Assembly: GCF_003725415.1 (NCBI RefSeq)
Contig: NZ_RJQC01000004.1
Location: forward strand, 100,305 to 164,304
From: Absicoccus porci
GTDB lineage: Bacteria > Bacillota_I > Bacilli_A > Erysipelotrichales > Erysipelotrichaceae
Length of the DNA: 64,000 bases
Direction: 5' to 3'
Each line of letters starts with the position of its first letter. Position 1 is the stretch's first letter. Shown here in pieces: positions 53,725 to 62,597 of this stretch. The notes below the pieces were generated by a model. That model was not told the origin of the DNA, did no database searches, and worked only from the letters and a program-made list of their open reading frames with translations. The translations under genes were made by a program, and so were the position numbers.

Positions 53725-55644
53725 TTATTTCATCGTGCGAATGGCGTGATAGCCTTGTTTCACGGCATTGATGATCTTGGTTGGTCGATTGGCATCGCCA
53801 ACAATGTCAAAATCGATCTTGCCATCCAACTCTTTGATCAGTTGGTTGTTGCTTCTAAAACCAGAAGCAATGATCACAGTATCGCATGGAAGCGTATGGA
53901 GATTGGCTTGATCATCTTGATAGATAATGCCATCTTCTTTGATCTCGGTAACTTTGACACCACATACTTTTTGGATGTGTTTTTCATCGATCATGGCACG
54001 TAAAGCTTGGTCATTGTTCTTACAATGATCGGCAATCTTTAAAATGTCTGGTAACATTTCCACAATGGTCACATCTTCGGCTTTTTCGGCCATGAAACAA
54101 GCCGTTTCACAACCAACTAATCCGCCACCAATCACAACAACATGTTTGCCTGGTTGTACGTTTCCTTCTAGGTATGCCAAGGATTCTTTGGCATATTCAA
54201 TGCCTTTGATTGGTGGCATAAAACTATGGGCACCCGTAGAAAGGATGACTTTATCATACGAATTGGCTAAAATTTCTTCGGCTGTTGCTTCTTTATGGAA
54301 AACAACTTGTACGCCTAATTTTTTCATTTGTGTTTCATAATACGTAATCAAACGAAGCACATCGTGTTTGAATGGTGCGGTTCCAGCTCCCCATAAATTA
54401 CCGCCAACACGATCCTTCTTTTCCCATACTTCAACAGTATATCCGCGTTTGGCTGCGGTAATAGCGGCTTCCATGCCACCAGCCCCAGCACCAACGATCA
54501 ACACATTTCGATGGGTATCTTGGGTTTCTGGTAAGGCAAAGGCATCTTCTTCAAAACAAGTTGGATTGACCGAACATACAGGATGTGTACCATTAAAGGC
54601 TGAATTCAAACATTCGTTACACCCAATACAAGGAACAATGTCTTCGATATTTCCTTTCTTTACTTTTTCTGGCCAATATGGATCGGCAATTTCTTGATGG
54701 CCAAGGGCAATCATATCGCAAATATTTTCTTCAATCATAGATGTAGCTTGACTTGGATCAAATAATTTACCATGTCCCATGACAGGAATCGATACACTGG
54801 CTTTGATCTTTTTGATCATTTCGACATTATAGGCATGTTTTTGATAAACGGTTGGAATGGCTTGATACCAAGCTTCATAGACACCGCGATCACAATGTAG
54901 GATATCCACACCCGCTTGTTCAAAGATCTTTGCCATTTGAATACCTTCATCCAAGGTACGGAATCCTTCAATGCCTTGGTCGGCCGTAAATTTAACACTG
55001 ATAGGCATCTTTCCATTGGTATATTTACGAATGGCCGCAATACATTCCAATGGAAAACGCATGCGATTATCAAGGGATCCTCCATATGCATCGGTCCGAT
55101 GATTCCATTGACTACTCATAAACTGATCCAATAAATAGCCACCATAAGCATGCAGTTCGACCATGTCACCACCCGCTTTATTTACTAACCAAGCTGCAAA
55201 GCCAACACGATCGGCTAGATAATGAATATCTTCCACTGACAAGACTTGGCATTTGATCATAGGTGCCCAAAATTCTTCAATTTCACTGGCCGAATACGGT
55301 GGATTGGCAGGATTGGGAACGGCTACACGACCGGCACCAGGACTTAATTGGAAACAAACCTTCGCTCCATAGGCATGGACCCGATCAACGAGCATGGCCA
55401 TGCGTTCGACATGCGCTAATGATGAAATTTCTGGACTAGGGCGTTTGCCGTCATACTTGGTACTCACTACATTGGCACCCGTCATGACCAAGCCCGCACC
55501 ACCTTTGGCACGTTCTTCAAAATAACGAATGGCATTCAAAGGATACGAACCATCGGCTTCATAGTTGGTATGCATTGGGGCCATCGCAATGCGATTTTTA
55601 ATGCGTAGATTGCCAATATACATAGGACTAAATAAATTTGACAT
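53725..55644 (-). CDS. FAD/FMN/[4Fe-4S] old yellow enzyme family reductase (2,4-dienoyl-CoA reductase/BaiH-like)
   Basis: A 639-residue three-domain enzyme. The N-terminal FMN TIM barrel (~1-335) has RIKNRIAMAPMHTNYEADG and QFMSSQWNHRTDAYGGS, which carries the catalytic region of this family. A [4Fe-4S] cluster follows (PCIGCNECLNSAFNGTHPVC), then FAD/NAD domains (VLIVGAGAGGMEAAITAAKRG; VVVIGGGLVGCETACFMAEKA). It likely reduces an enoyl or flavonoid/bile-acid type double bond; substrate unknown. ATG 55644 has GGAGG at the best spacing. Divergent TetR and a palindrome in the gap suggest substrate-induced control. Confidence 0.9.
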   Translation of the reverse strand: MSNLFSPMYIGNLRIKNRIAMAPMHTNYEADGSYPLNAIRYFEERAKGGAGLVMTGANVVSTKYDGKRPSPEISSLAHVERMAMLVDRVHAYGAKVCFQLSPGAGRVAVPNPANPPYSASEIEEFWAPMIKCQVLSVEDIHYLADRVGFAAWLVNKAGGDMVELHAYGGYLLDQFMSSQWNHRTDAYGGSLDNRMRFPLECIAAIRKYTNGKMPISVKFTADQGIEGFRTLDEGIQMAKIFEQAGVDILHCDRGVYEAWYQAIPTVYQKHAYNVEMIKKIKASVSIPVMGHGKLFDPSQATSMIEENICDMIALGHQEIADPYWPEKVKKGNIEDIVPCIGCNECLNSAFNGTHPVCSVNPTCFEEDAFALPETQDTHRNVLIVGAGAGGMEAAITAAKRGYTVEVWEKKDRVGGNLWGAGTAPFKHDVLRLITYYETQMKKLGVQVVFHKEATAEEILANSYDKVILSTGAHSFMPPIKGIEYAKESLAYLEGNVQPGKHVVVIGGGLVGCETACFMAEKAEDVTIVEMLPDILKIADHCKNNDQALRAMIDEKHIQKVCGVKVTEIKEDGIIYQDDQANLHTLPCDTVIIASGFRSNNQLIKELDGKIDFDIVGDANRPTKIINAVKQGYHAIRTMK

Positions 55645-55678
55645 ACTCATTTCCTCCATTATTTACTACATACAGATT

Positions 55679-55706
55679 ATCATTTACTCTAAGTAAAGTA
55701 AATGAT
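55679..55706. promoter_or_regulatory. Probable TetR operator
   Basis: Inverted repeat ATCATTTACT-N8-AGTAAATGAT in the 103 bp between the divergent reductase and TetR genes. Position and length fit a TetR dimer site covering both promoters; binding is inferred. Confidence 0.7.
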
Positions 55707-55747
55707 AAAACATTGCACACTGTACTAATTTTTAATATTCTTAAAGT

Positions 55748-56323
55748 ATGAAAAATAAAACCACAAGAGAAGAAATCTTACACGTTGCCTATGACTGTTT
55801 TAAAGCCAAGGGATTTGATGAAGTCAGTGTCGATGACATTTGTAGAAAGGCTGGAATCACTAAGCCCACTTTTTATAAATATATTGATTCCAAAGAATCC
55901 ATTTTAACGTCTTATTATGATGAAGTCTGTCAAGATATCTATTTGCACTTTTCCCATATCGTCCAAGCCGATACATACTACGAACAATTTCACTTATTTT
56001 ATGACATGATCATCGATCGTTCCATTGAACTTGGACCAAAATTAATTGCGAAGATGTTAGACCTGAATTTGTCCAAAGATTTCAATAGTTTTGCGACCAG
56101 AGATCAACTCTCAAAAATTGTGGAAGTGTTCATTGATAAAGGAAAAAAAGCCAATGAATTCCAATCCAGTGAAGATACCAAAACACTCTATGATGCCTGT
56201 AATTTTGCATTCCTAGGCTTGGAATACAAATGGGCCGTTAAACAAGGCCAATTGGATTGGAAACAAGCGTTTTATCAAATAACGGATGCCATCTTACAAG
56301 CAAAACCGACATATAAAAGATGA
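55748..56323 (+). CDS. TetR family transcriptional regulator
   Basis: A 191-residue regulator. The N-terminal helix-turn-helix is TREEILHVAYDCFKAKGFDE and VSVDDICRKAGITKPTFYKYI, followed by the usual DSKESIL. The C-terminal ligand domain is all-helical and not assignable. Divergent from the old-yellow-enzyme reductase with an operator-like palindrome between, so it probably represses that gene until its substrate appears. Confidence 0.92.
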   Translation: MKNKTTREEILHVAYDCFKAKGFDEVSVDDICRKAGITKPTFYKYIDSKESILTSYYDEVCQDIYLHFSHIVQADTYYEQFHLFYDMIIDRSIELGPKLIAKMLDLNLSKDFNSFATRDQLSKIVEVFIDKGKKANEFQSSEDTKTLYDACNFAFLGLEYKWAVKQGQLDWKQAFYQITDAILQAKPTYKR

Positions 56324-56557
56324 GATTGGATTGCCAATGATGACGATGACTAGGATGGTAGTTGATGTCTGTACAAAGATAAGATACTCTCAAACCTAAA
56401 GTATTTTTCATATTGGAAATAATCCGTATTTTTGAAGTTTTAACCACATAATTTTTGAATATAAATGGATCAGACAGGAAAATGAATATGGGATACAAAC
56501 TCAAATTTGTAGCATTGATTGATGATTTGAATATCTAGACTTCAGGAGGATATTATT

Positions 56558-56878
56558 ATGAAGCTTTATTACATCCTATTTGATTTGATGATGGCCATTC
56601 TTTTCTTTTTGATTGGGATATACTTTTATAAATCCAACGGAAAAGCCGCTAATTTTTTAACGGGCTATAATATGAAATCCATAGACGAACGCAAAAAATT
56701 CAATGAAGATACATTATGTAAAGACTATGGGAAAAAGATGATGTTGTGGGCTATTCCTTTTTTGATTGGAATTGGCATTGATATATACTCTCCTGGTAAA
56801 GGAGTACGTATTGCATGGATACTATGGGTAATCATGCTTATTCAATTATTGATAGAAAGACATCAACTAGAAAATTAG
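56558..56878 (+). CDS. DUF3784 family small membrane protein
   Basis: A 106-residue protein with a membrane helix at ~5-24, a polar stretch with the conserved NFLTGYNMKSIDERKKFNED typical of DUF3784, and two further helices (WAIPFLIGIGIDIY, IAWILWVIMLIQLLI). Function unknown; such proteins often occur near accessory or stress genes. A strong Shine-Dalgarno (aggagga) precedes the ATG. Confidence 0.8.
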   Translation: MKLYYILFDLMMAILFFLIGIYFYKSNGKAANFLTGYNMKSIDERKKFNEDTLCKDYGKKMMLWAIPFLIGIGIDIYSPGKGVRIAWILWVIMLIQLLIERHQLEN

Positions 56879-56943
56879 ATTTTTAGCTATTCTTGGGATA
56901 TGAAATAAGACATTTCGTTTTTAAATTGAAAAAGTGGCCAGAA
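56879..56943. other. Spacer within the 444 bp between DUF3784 and the next intact gene
   Basis: AT-rich sequence with no gene. The following stretch, 56944 to about 57115, holds the gene remnant described separately; from there to 57322 I see only scattered stop codons and the ribosome site of the next gene. Confidence 0.5.
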
Positions 56944-57115
56944 TGAAAGCTGGATGGTTAGGTAAAAGTAGTTTTCTGGGACTTACTTATGGTGAAGTCT
57001 ATACAGTCCTGTCACTAGAAAAGGGCTGGTTAGAATCATTGACAATACAAATGAAGATTATCTCTACCCACCATGGACTATTACGATGCAGGGCTTGATA
57101 GGGATAAACAAAGTC
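56944..57115 (+). pseudogene. Remnant of a small immunity-like or SH3-like protein
   Basis: From ATG 56944 the frame reads MKAGWLGKSSFLGLTYGEVY and TVLSLEKGW. Then a 1-2 base indel shifts to the next frame with RIIDNTNEDYLYPPW. Together these match the SH3-like C-terminal segment (YEVLSIEKGWYRIIDETGEDYLYPP type) of many small Firmicutes proteins found near toxin or accessory genes. The rest of the gene is missing upstream, so this is a fragment, perhaps of a lost immunity protein. Confidence 0.6.
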
Positions 57116-57322
57116 CTGAAGTACTTTGATACTTTCTGAAATCGATGCAATGCAGCCCAAACAAAGGATACATCGATGGCATACAATCAAGTTTTCAGAT
57201 GAACTGCTTTCCAGACCTATGAAACTTTTTTATAAAAGCTGATACTTTGAAAAAGAATGATGAATTTAACAATTGCATTCGTTTTATCAATACAGACATT
57301 GAAAAACAAATGAAAGGAGTAG

Positions 57323-57628
57323 ATGGGCATGTACTATAGTAAAGAAGAAGCTGAAAAAGAATATGGCCAGTTATCTGATTTTTATAAAAATGATCCAAAA
57401 AGCAAGATATGGGAAGCTGGAGCCATAGGGAGATTTGGTCCTACATTCTTTTCTTTCGACAAGAAAAAAATCTATCAATTTTGGGAAGATTTTCCATGGA
57501 ACTTGACCGATGAGGAAATTTATATTTTTACGAAAGAAGATCCTACAATGGCAGCATTACGTGGCTGTGAAATCGTTGATGGAAAACTAGTAATCCATGA
57601 TTTGGAAGGTCAAAACAGCAAAAAGTGA
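57323..57628 (+). CDS. Small protein of unknown function
   Basis: A 101-residue soluble protein I do not recognise. It starts MGMYYSKEEAEKEYGQLSDF; the second Met (57329) has the better-spaced ribosome site (aaggag). It is rich in aromatic and acidic residues (FSFDKKKIYQFWEDFPWN, LTDEEIYIFTKED), with no signal or membrane segment. The company of an immunity-like remnant and DUF3784 hints at an accessory role. It ends just before the IS fragment. Confidence 0.6.
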   Translation: MGMYYSKEEAEKEYGQLSDFYKNDPKSKIWEAGAIGRFGPTFFSFDKKKIYQFWEDFPWNLTDEEIYIFTKEDPTMAALRGCEIVDGKLVIHDLEGQNSKK

Positions 57629-57659
57629 TTATGACTTTTCATATTGAGTCTTCGTATAT

Positions 57660-57750
57660 TTATACAAGCATTTATATGAGCCCTATGGAGTACAGGCAAA
57701 GTATGGGACCAATTTTAAATAACAAGGTCCAAGAATTTGTCCGCACCCCC
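57660..57750 (+). mobile_element. Fragment of the 3' end of an IS3-family element
   Basis: Nearly identical, in the opposite orientation, to 62563-62650, the 3' end of the large IS: the shared stretch includes GAGCCCTATGGAGTACAGGC and, after a few substitutions, AACAAGGTCCAAGAATTTGT followed by CCGCACCCCC. It encodes the transposase C-terminus SPMEYRQSMGP. The rest of the element is gone, so this is the scar of a second copy at the left border of the restriction island. Confidence 0.85.
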
Positions 57751-57986
57751 AACCCATGTTTGAAGATGGTGGGATATCTTCAATCTGAGAATGAATAGCT
57801 GGTCAGTTTTCAGTTGACAAATACATTTATTCCTATGCAATTTATCAAATATATTATCGAGCCATCCCCTGATAATTAGCCTAATCTACGTTTTCTCTTT
57901 ATCTGTGATTCAAGATTTTTCTCACAACTAATAAATGCAATAGAAAATCCATGCACGTAAAACAAAAAACAACATGATTATCCCAA
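57751..57986. other. Non-coding stretch between the IS fragment and the methylase gene
   Basis: AT-rich, no gene or RNA recognised. A terminator function for the methylase gene, which ends at 57987, is possible but no clear hairpin with T-run is seen. Confidence 0.4.
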
Positions 57987-59207
57987 TTATTCTTCTTTAA
58001 TAAGATTATCTATTTGCTTTCCCATTCGCGTAATCAAAGGAACAACCAAAGCATTCCCCATGCAAAAATAACGTTGTCTATTGGTCATCCCCGTGTTTGT
58101 CCAATCATCATCAAATCCTTGCAATCTTTCTGCCTCAATTGGAGTTAATATCCTAAGTCTACCAGTCCATGGATCAGCTACAACATGCGTGCTACGATTC
58201 TTTGTACCTTCACTGGTCAACATCGTTCTTCCTGGTTTATCATATGCATCTGGAAATCCAACAGGACCTTCCGAATATACATATTTATGACCATTAGCGG
58301 CTACTCTTTCAATTCGTTTTGACCCCTTCATGTATGTCCAATCTTTTAATTGATCAGTGGAAAGATAATATTCTTCATCTACATTCGATTGTAGAATATC
58401 TCTCAATACAATCGGTTTTTCTTCGATTTCTTGAACCTTTAGCGTATGTAGCTCTCCATCATGTAAATAACCTGAATTTTCAAATAGGAAACGGAAATTA
58501 TCTGATACTTCGAGCAAATCTTCTGGAATTTTTGTAGTTTTTATCATTCTTTTGTCAATCGTGTCAACAGGAAATCCTTTTGCGAAAAAACCTTCCGAAT
58601 CTAAAATACTATCCACAGAACGATTTTTTTGATTCTTAAAATATTTCGTATTTCGTTTATAAGCAAAAATAAAAGTTCTTCGTCTTCTTTGAGCACATCC
58701 ATATTGAGCAGCATTGATTACTCGCCATTCTACGTCATAATCCAAATTATTTAGACATGCTAATATCATTCCAAAATCTCTTCCTCTTTGTTTGGCTGGT
58801 GATTTTAATAACCGGTCGACATTTTCAAATAAACAAAATGGAGGCTGTTTCGCAATGATTGTATCTCTTATTTGCCACCATAAGACACCTTTTTTCCCTT
58901 CGATGCCTTTTTCACCCTTTAGTGAATGGGCTACAGAATAGTCTTGACACGGAAATCCGCCAACTAATAGCGTATGGTCTGGAATAGCATTTTTGTCTAC
59001 TGATGCAATATCGATACCAGTGGTTAATTCACCATTCAAATCTTTTTCATCTCCATAATGGGAAACATAGCAATCATGTGCCCATTGTGTTTTTTTACCA
59101 GGTTCCCACTGACTGAACCAAACCGTTTTCCATCCTGAATTTAATTTATCAAAACCGAGTCGGAATCCACCAACACCAGCAAATAATTCTACTATTGTCT
59201 TATCCAT
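57987..59207 (-). CDS. C5-cytosine-specific DNA methyltransferase
   Basis: A 406-residue m5C methyltransferase. Motif I ELFAGVGGFRLGFD (~7-20), motif IV VGGFPCQDYSVA with catalytic C87, motif VI FENV (~127-130), motif VIII AQYGCAQRRRRTFIFA and motifs IX/X near the C-terminus (ERLQGFDDDWT, MGNALVVPLI). Together with a Sau3AI-like nuclease it probably protects GATC sites by cytosine methylation, as M.Sau3AI does; the target is inferred. Last gene of the restriction operon, 98 bp after the Mrr-like nuclease. Confidence 0.95.
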   Translation of the reverse strand: MDKTIVELFAGVGGFRLGFDKLNSGWKTVWFSQWEPGKKTQWAHDCYVSHYGDEKDLNGELTTGIDIASVDKNAIPDHTLLVGGFPCQDYSVAHSLKGEKGIEGKKGVLWWQIRDTIIAKQPPFCLFENVDRLLKSPAKQRGRDFGMILACLNNLDYDVEWRVINAAQYGCAQRRRRTFIFAYKRNTKYFKNQKNRSVDSILDSEGFFAKGFPVDTIDKRMIKTTKIPEDLLEVSDNFRFLFENSGYLHDGELHTLKVQEIEEKPIVLRDILQSNVDEEYYLSTDQLKDWTYMKGSKRIERVAANGHKYVYSEGPVGFPDAYDKPGRTMLTSEGTKNRSTHVVADPWTGRLRILTPIEAERLQGFDDDWTNTGMTNRQRYFCMGNALVVPLITRMGKQIDNLIKEE

Positions 59208-59305
59208 ACCTGCTCCTAGTTTAATATTATAATTGATTTTCGACCATATTGAAAGATCGAATTGAATTTTTATTATAGCATATATTTATAATAAAAGCTT
59301 ACCTC

Positions 59306-60541
59306 TCAATCTAGAGAAGCAAGCCATTCATCAATATTATGCATATCTATTAAGCTACGTTTCAAGGTTACCGCTATATCCGATGCTGTTACAATTAAAA
59401 TCGGATGTCCATCTTCTACCACTTCTTTATAAGCTTGACTATCAACGTAACTTGTTGTAACCATGATGCCAAACTGTCGATACCGAATCCTTGAAATAAG
59501 TCTTGACATTTGTTTAACACCAACCGAATTATCTTTAGAATAGCATTTAGCCTCCAAACTACAATCAATTTTCAATGGATAATTCCATTTGCTATTTTGT
59601 GAGATTTGGTAATATCCAAATGCATCGCGGCCACCATCTCTCCATGGACGCGTTATCGAAAAATCAAGAAAATTAGGATCCATTTTCTCTATGATATCCA
59701 CAGCGCAGCTTTCAAAACCAGTTGGATTTTCTTTATAATAGTTCCTAATTTCATCCAAACATTTCAATCCTTCATCACTTGCTTGTAGTTGTTCATATTT
59801 AGTTGGTATTTTAATAATTCTTGGAGCTTTCAATGGTTTGATTCCATTCTTACCTTGTTGAATAAATTTTTTCCATGCTTTAGGAGCATATCTAAAATTA
59901 TTCTTATGATCGTATATCAAAGATTCAATCCATTTCCTAGAAATTGGTTCATCTCCTGTGTCTAATATTGTGAAGTATGACTCATAATTTTGAAATCGAT
60001 TATCGCCCATAGTTCTCCAGAAAGAAACCAAGTCCTTATCTGGACTAATTTTAGGATTACCTGGAGCAGCTAAACCAAGAAATTGGACATTTCGTGCATG
60101 TCCAATGTTAGAACCCTTGTCAAATTTTCGAAATATTAGAAAAGGAGGCATATCTTCTAATGATTCACCACTATTCAACAGTGAAAATACATTTTCGAGT
60201 ATTAGGTTTCCTTTTTTCTTTGTATCTGTCAACGTTCTTCCTGGCTTACGATTATCTCCATAATATCTAAAGATTCCTGTTTCCTTGTCCAAATAATCCG
60301 GCCATTCTAGTTCCTCCATAGTTGTATATAAAATGATATACGCATATTTTCCACTTCCATCTTCCCTCAACTTTTTACGAAAACCACCAGAATTTTCACA
60401 TTTAGGTATCAATTTATGGAATGGTTCAGAACTGATATTTTTTGACTCTCCACCTTGATAAATACAATCAATTATCAAATCAGTGTATTCTAGTTCTTCA
60501 AAGGGCACACTATGATAACCATCAATTCTATTCAATTTCAT
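59306..60541 (-). CDS. Restriction endonuclease with C-terminal Mrr-like catalytic domain (AspBHI-like)
   Basis: A 411-residue protein. The C-terminal ~110 residues carry the PD-(D/E)xK core of Mrr-type nucleases: RPWRDGGRDAFGYYQ (D306), LEAKCYSKDN (E330, K332), GVKQMSRLISRIRYRQFGIM. The N-terminal part, with GYHSVPFEELEYTDLIIDCI and a Gly-rich FLGLAAPGNPKISPDKDLV, resembles the recognition half of AspBHI-type enzymes, which read modified cytosine. It might instead be a second sequence-specific nuclease. Encoded between vsr and the methylase; 21 bp after vsr. Confidence 0.75.
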   Translation of the reverse strand: MKLNRIDGYHSVPFEELEYTDLIIDCIYQGGESKNISSEPFHKLIPKCENSGGFRKKLREDGSGKYAYIILYTTMEELEWPDYLDKETGIFRYYGDNRKPGRTLTDTKKKGNLILENVFSLLNSGESLEDMPPFLIFRKFDKGSNIGHARNVQFLGLAAPGNPKISPDKDLVSFWRTMGDNRFQNYESYFTILDTGDEPISRKWIESLIYDHKNNFRYAPKAWKKFIQQGKNGIKPLKAPRIIKIPTKYEQLQASDEGLKCLDEIRNYYKENPTGFESCAVDIIEKMDPNFLDFSITRPWRDGGRDAFGYYQISQNSKWNYPLKIDCSLEAKCYSKDNSVGVKQMSRLISRIRYRQFGIMVTTSYVDSQAYKEVVEDGHPILIVTASDIAVTLKRSLIDMHNIDEWLASLD

Positions 60542-60562
60542 TATAATATTGCTCCATTTACT

Positions 60563-61006
60563 CTATGAATCTTTCATTCCTTCCTTTTGTAGTTCGACAA
60601 AAGATTCAATTTCTTCCACACAAGCATCTAATTCTTTTTTTACATCATTGCTCCAATAGTGTAGAACGACCCAACCATCTTGACGAAGTAATTTATCAAT
60701 TGCTTCATCTCTTCGGATATTTTCTTCAATTTTTTCAATCCAATAATCTTTATTTTGATGTAGACGACTCTTATTTTTATCAAAATCTTTTCCATGCCAA
60801 AATTCACCATCAACAAAAATAACAATTTTATACTTGGTAAGTACTATGTCTGGTGTTCCCGATAATTTTTTATAATTCAAACGATATCGATAACCTTTAT
60901 GCCATAATGCTTTCGCCAACATAGACTCTACTTTGCTTTTTTTATGGCTCATTGATTTCATTCGTTTGGATGTTTCCGGTGTGGTTTCTAAATGTCTATG
61001 TTTCAT
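60563..61006 (-). CDS. vsr: Very short patch repair endonuclease
   Basis: A 147-residue Vsr protein that nicks 5' of T in T:G mismatches formed when m5C deaminates, so it repairs damage caused by the methylase of the same operon. Segments: SKRMKSMSHKKSKVESMLAK, YRYRLNYKKLSGTPDIVL with catalytic D53, VIFVDGEFWHG (H71), DEAIDKLLRQDGWVVLHYW. The zinc-site cysteines of E. coli Vsr are not obvious here. It starts 2 bp after the Sau3AI-like gene. Confidence 0.93.
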   Translation of the reverse strand: MKHRHLETTPETSKRMKSMSHKKSKVESMLAKALWHKGYRYRLNYKKLSGTPDIVLTKYKIVIFVDGEFWHGKDFDKNKSRLHQNKDYWIEKIEENIRRDEAIDKLLRQDGWVVLHYWSNDVKKELDACVEEIESFVELQKEGMKDS

Positions 61007-61008
61007 AT

Positions 61009-62523
61009 TTATAATAAATCTTTAAGCTGTTTCAATACATACTCTCTATTCAACCAAAAACTTTGTCTGGTCATCCATTCACCATTTGGTAATTCGTCAG
61101 CATCTCGTTCTACATTACCAATTTGTACACCATTATTTAGTTTATACGCGGCTTTCTGCGAATGAGGACGAATATGTATAATTTTAGTATCTTTTTGTCC
61201 CGGCAAATTATTTTTAATGTTCATTTTTCCGGAATCGCTATTGGTAATTTCAAATTTTACACCGTTTTTTATAATATTTTGATATTGGCCCCATTCTTCA
61301 TGAACCACTTTATTCAAATCATGATATGGCATATGCCAAAGTTTGGCGCCTTTAAGTTTATATCTATTACCTGACTTTTTGAAAACAACAAATAGGAATT
61401 GAGTTGCTTCAAAATATTCATATACAGTTGAATCTTCCCAATTTTCGTTTACAAGCTCTTTTGCTTTAAAAGGAGCAAAAGACATGCTTTCTTTATTTTT
61501 CCCATTCTCTTCTATACGAATTGTTTTAACAACAATATTTGCTTTTTCAAGTTCTGCAGCATGATTCCCTTTGATTCCTAGCATTCGAAATGAAAGATCT
61601 TTCCATTGCGCTTTGTTATTGTTGTATTCACGATTGTATTCTTTACAAAGTTCCTCATCCGTTTGACCAATGTGTCGATTGATTAATTTTAAAATATAAT
61701 CCTGAACAGTAGAATCAATCTTTTCTTTAACAATCGATTCATAGGGCACATTATTTTTGAGAATATAATTTTTTAAAACGAAGTTCATATAAGCCGTTTT
61801 AAAACAATAATTACGTTTTTTTGCAGGCTCATGATCACCATAATATTGTGGCCGCATGCTCTTTTTAGCAGTTGCTCCCTTTGTACAAGCGCCTAAATAC
61901 ATTGTATCGCCTTCGCTAAGTTCATGTGCTTTTCCTTGTTTTATCTTGTTGTTAATAGCATTATAATCATCAATAATTATCTTTAGATCTTCTTTTGGTG
62001 GCGTAAATAAGTTTACAAATTCAATCATATAGTCCAATCGATCAATTGATTTATCTCGGAGATATTGTATTAACAATATTCGTTTTATTTTTTCCCAAAC
62101 ATGACTTTTATAAAAATTATCTTCAACCGGTTCCTCAAATGAAATATTGGTAATTGATAATCGTTCCCCAGCTCTATATCCACCATTATTTTTCTTTTCA
62201 ATCGGGGTAGATTTTAATTCAACACCAACATCAAAAAAATCAGCATGTGGGTCGCTATTTGGTTTATATCCAAAATAACAATTTTCTAATAATCCTCCTA
62301 ATTGACCTTTAGCTTTTGGATTATAAATATAACCAGGATCCTTGTTTAAATATGAGATATTAGGTGAATCATTAACTTTCGTACGTAAATGATGAAAATC
62401 ATCATAGGTCTTATACATTGAATCTTTATATTCATCAAGTACTTCCCGAAACGTCATACCTTCTAACTTTTTTGCATAATCATAAATACTTTTTTCGTTT
62501 TTATTATTATAATCAAATAACAT
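61009..62523 (-). CDS. Sau3AI/MutH-family type II restriction endonuclease
   Basis: A 504-residue nuclease of the Sau3AI family, close to the 489 of Sau3AI itself. The catalytic region near the N-terminus matches MutH: E80 in GGLLENCYF, D95 in HADFFDVG, E102 and K104 in VELKSTP. The C-terminal half (~300-500) would be the second MutH-like fold that binds DNA as an allosteric site. Cleavage at GATC is likely but inferred. Its partner methylase is at the end of the operon. Confidence 0.92.
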   Translation of the reverse strand: MLFDYNNKNEKSIYDYAKKLEGMTFREVLDEYKDSMYKTYDDFHHLRTKVNDSPNISYLNKDPGYIYNPKAKGQLGGLLENCYFGYKPNSDPHADFFDVGVELKSTPIEKKNNGGYRAGERLSITNISFEEPVEDNFYKSHVWEKIKRILLIQYLRDKSIDRLDYMIEFVNLFTPPKEDLKIIIDDYNAINNKIKQGKAHELSEGDTMYLGACTKGATAKKSMRPQYYGDHEPAKKRNYCFKTAYMNFVLKNYILKNNVPYESIVKEKIDSTVQDYILKLINRHIGQTDEELCKEYNREYNNNKAQWKDLSFRMLGIKGNHAAELEKANIVVKTIRIEENGKNKESMSFAPFKAKELVNENWEDSTVYEYFEATQFLFVVFKKSGNRYKLKGAKLWHMPYHDLNKVVHEEWGQYQNIIKNGVKFEITNSDSGKMNIKNNLPGQKDTKIIHIRPHSQKAAYKLNNGVQIGNVERDADELPNGEWMTRQSFWLNREYVLKQLKDLL

Positions 62524-62539
62524 AAATCATCACTCGATT

Positions 62540-62597
62540 CATTATATTTCACCTTTAATGGAGAGGGGGTGCGGACAAATTCTTGGACCTTGTTATT
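62540..62597 (-). mobile_element. Terminal segment of the right-hand IS3-family element
   Basis: Sequence between the transposase stop and the end of homology with the left fragment: on the minus strand AATAACAAGGTCCAAGAATT followed by TGTCCGCACCCCC. The conserved block ends at about 62563, which marks the element's 3' terminus; beyond it the two copies differ. Confidence 0.75.
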
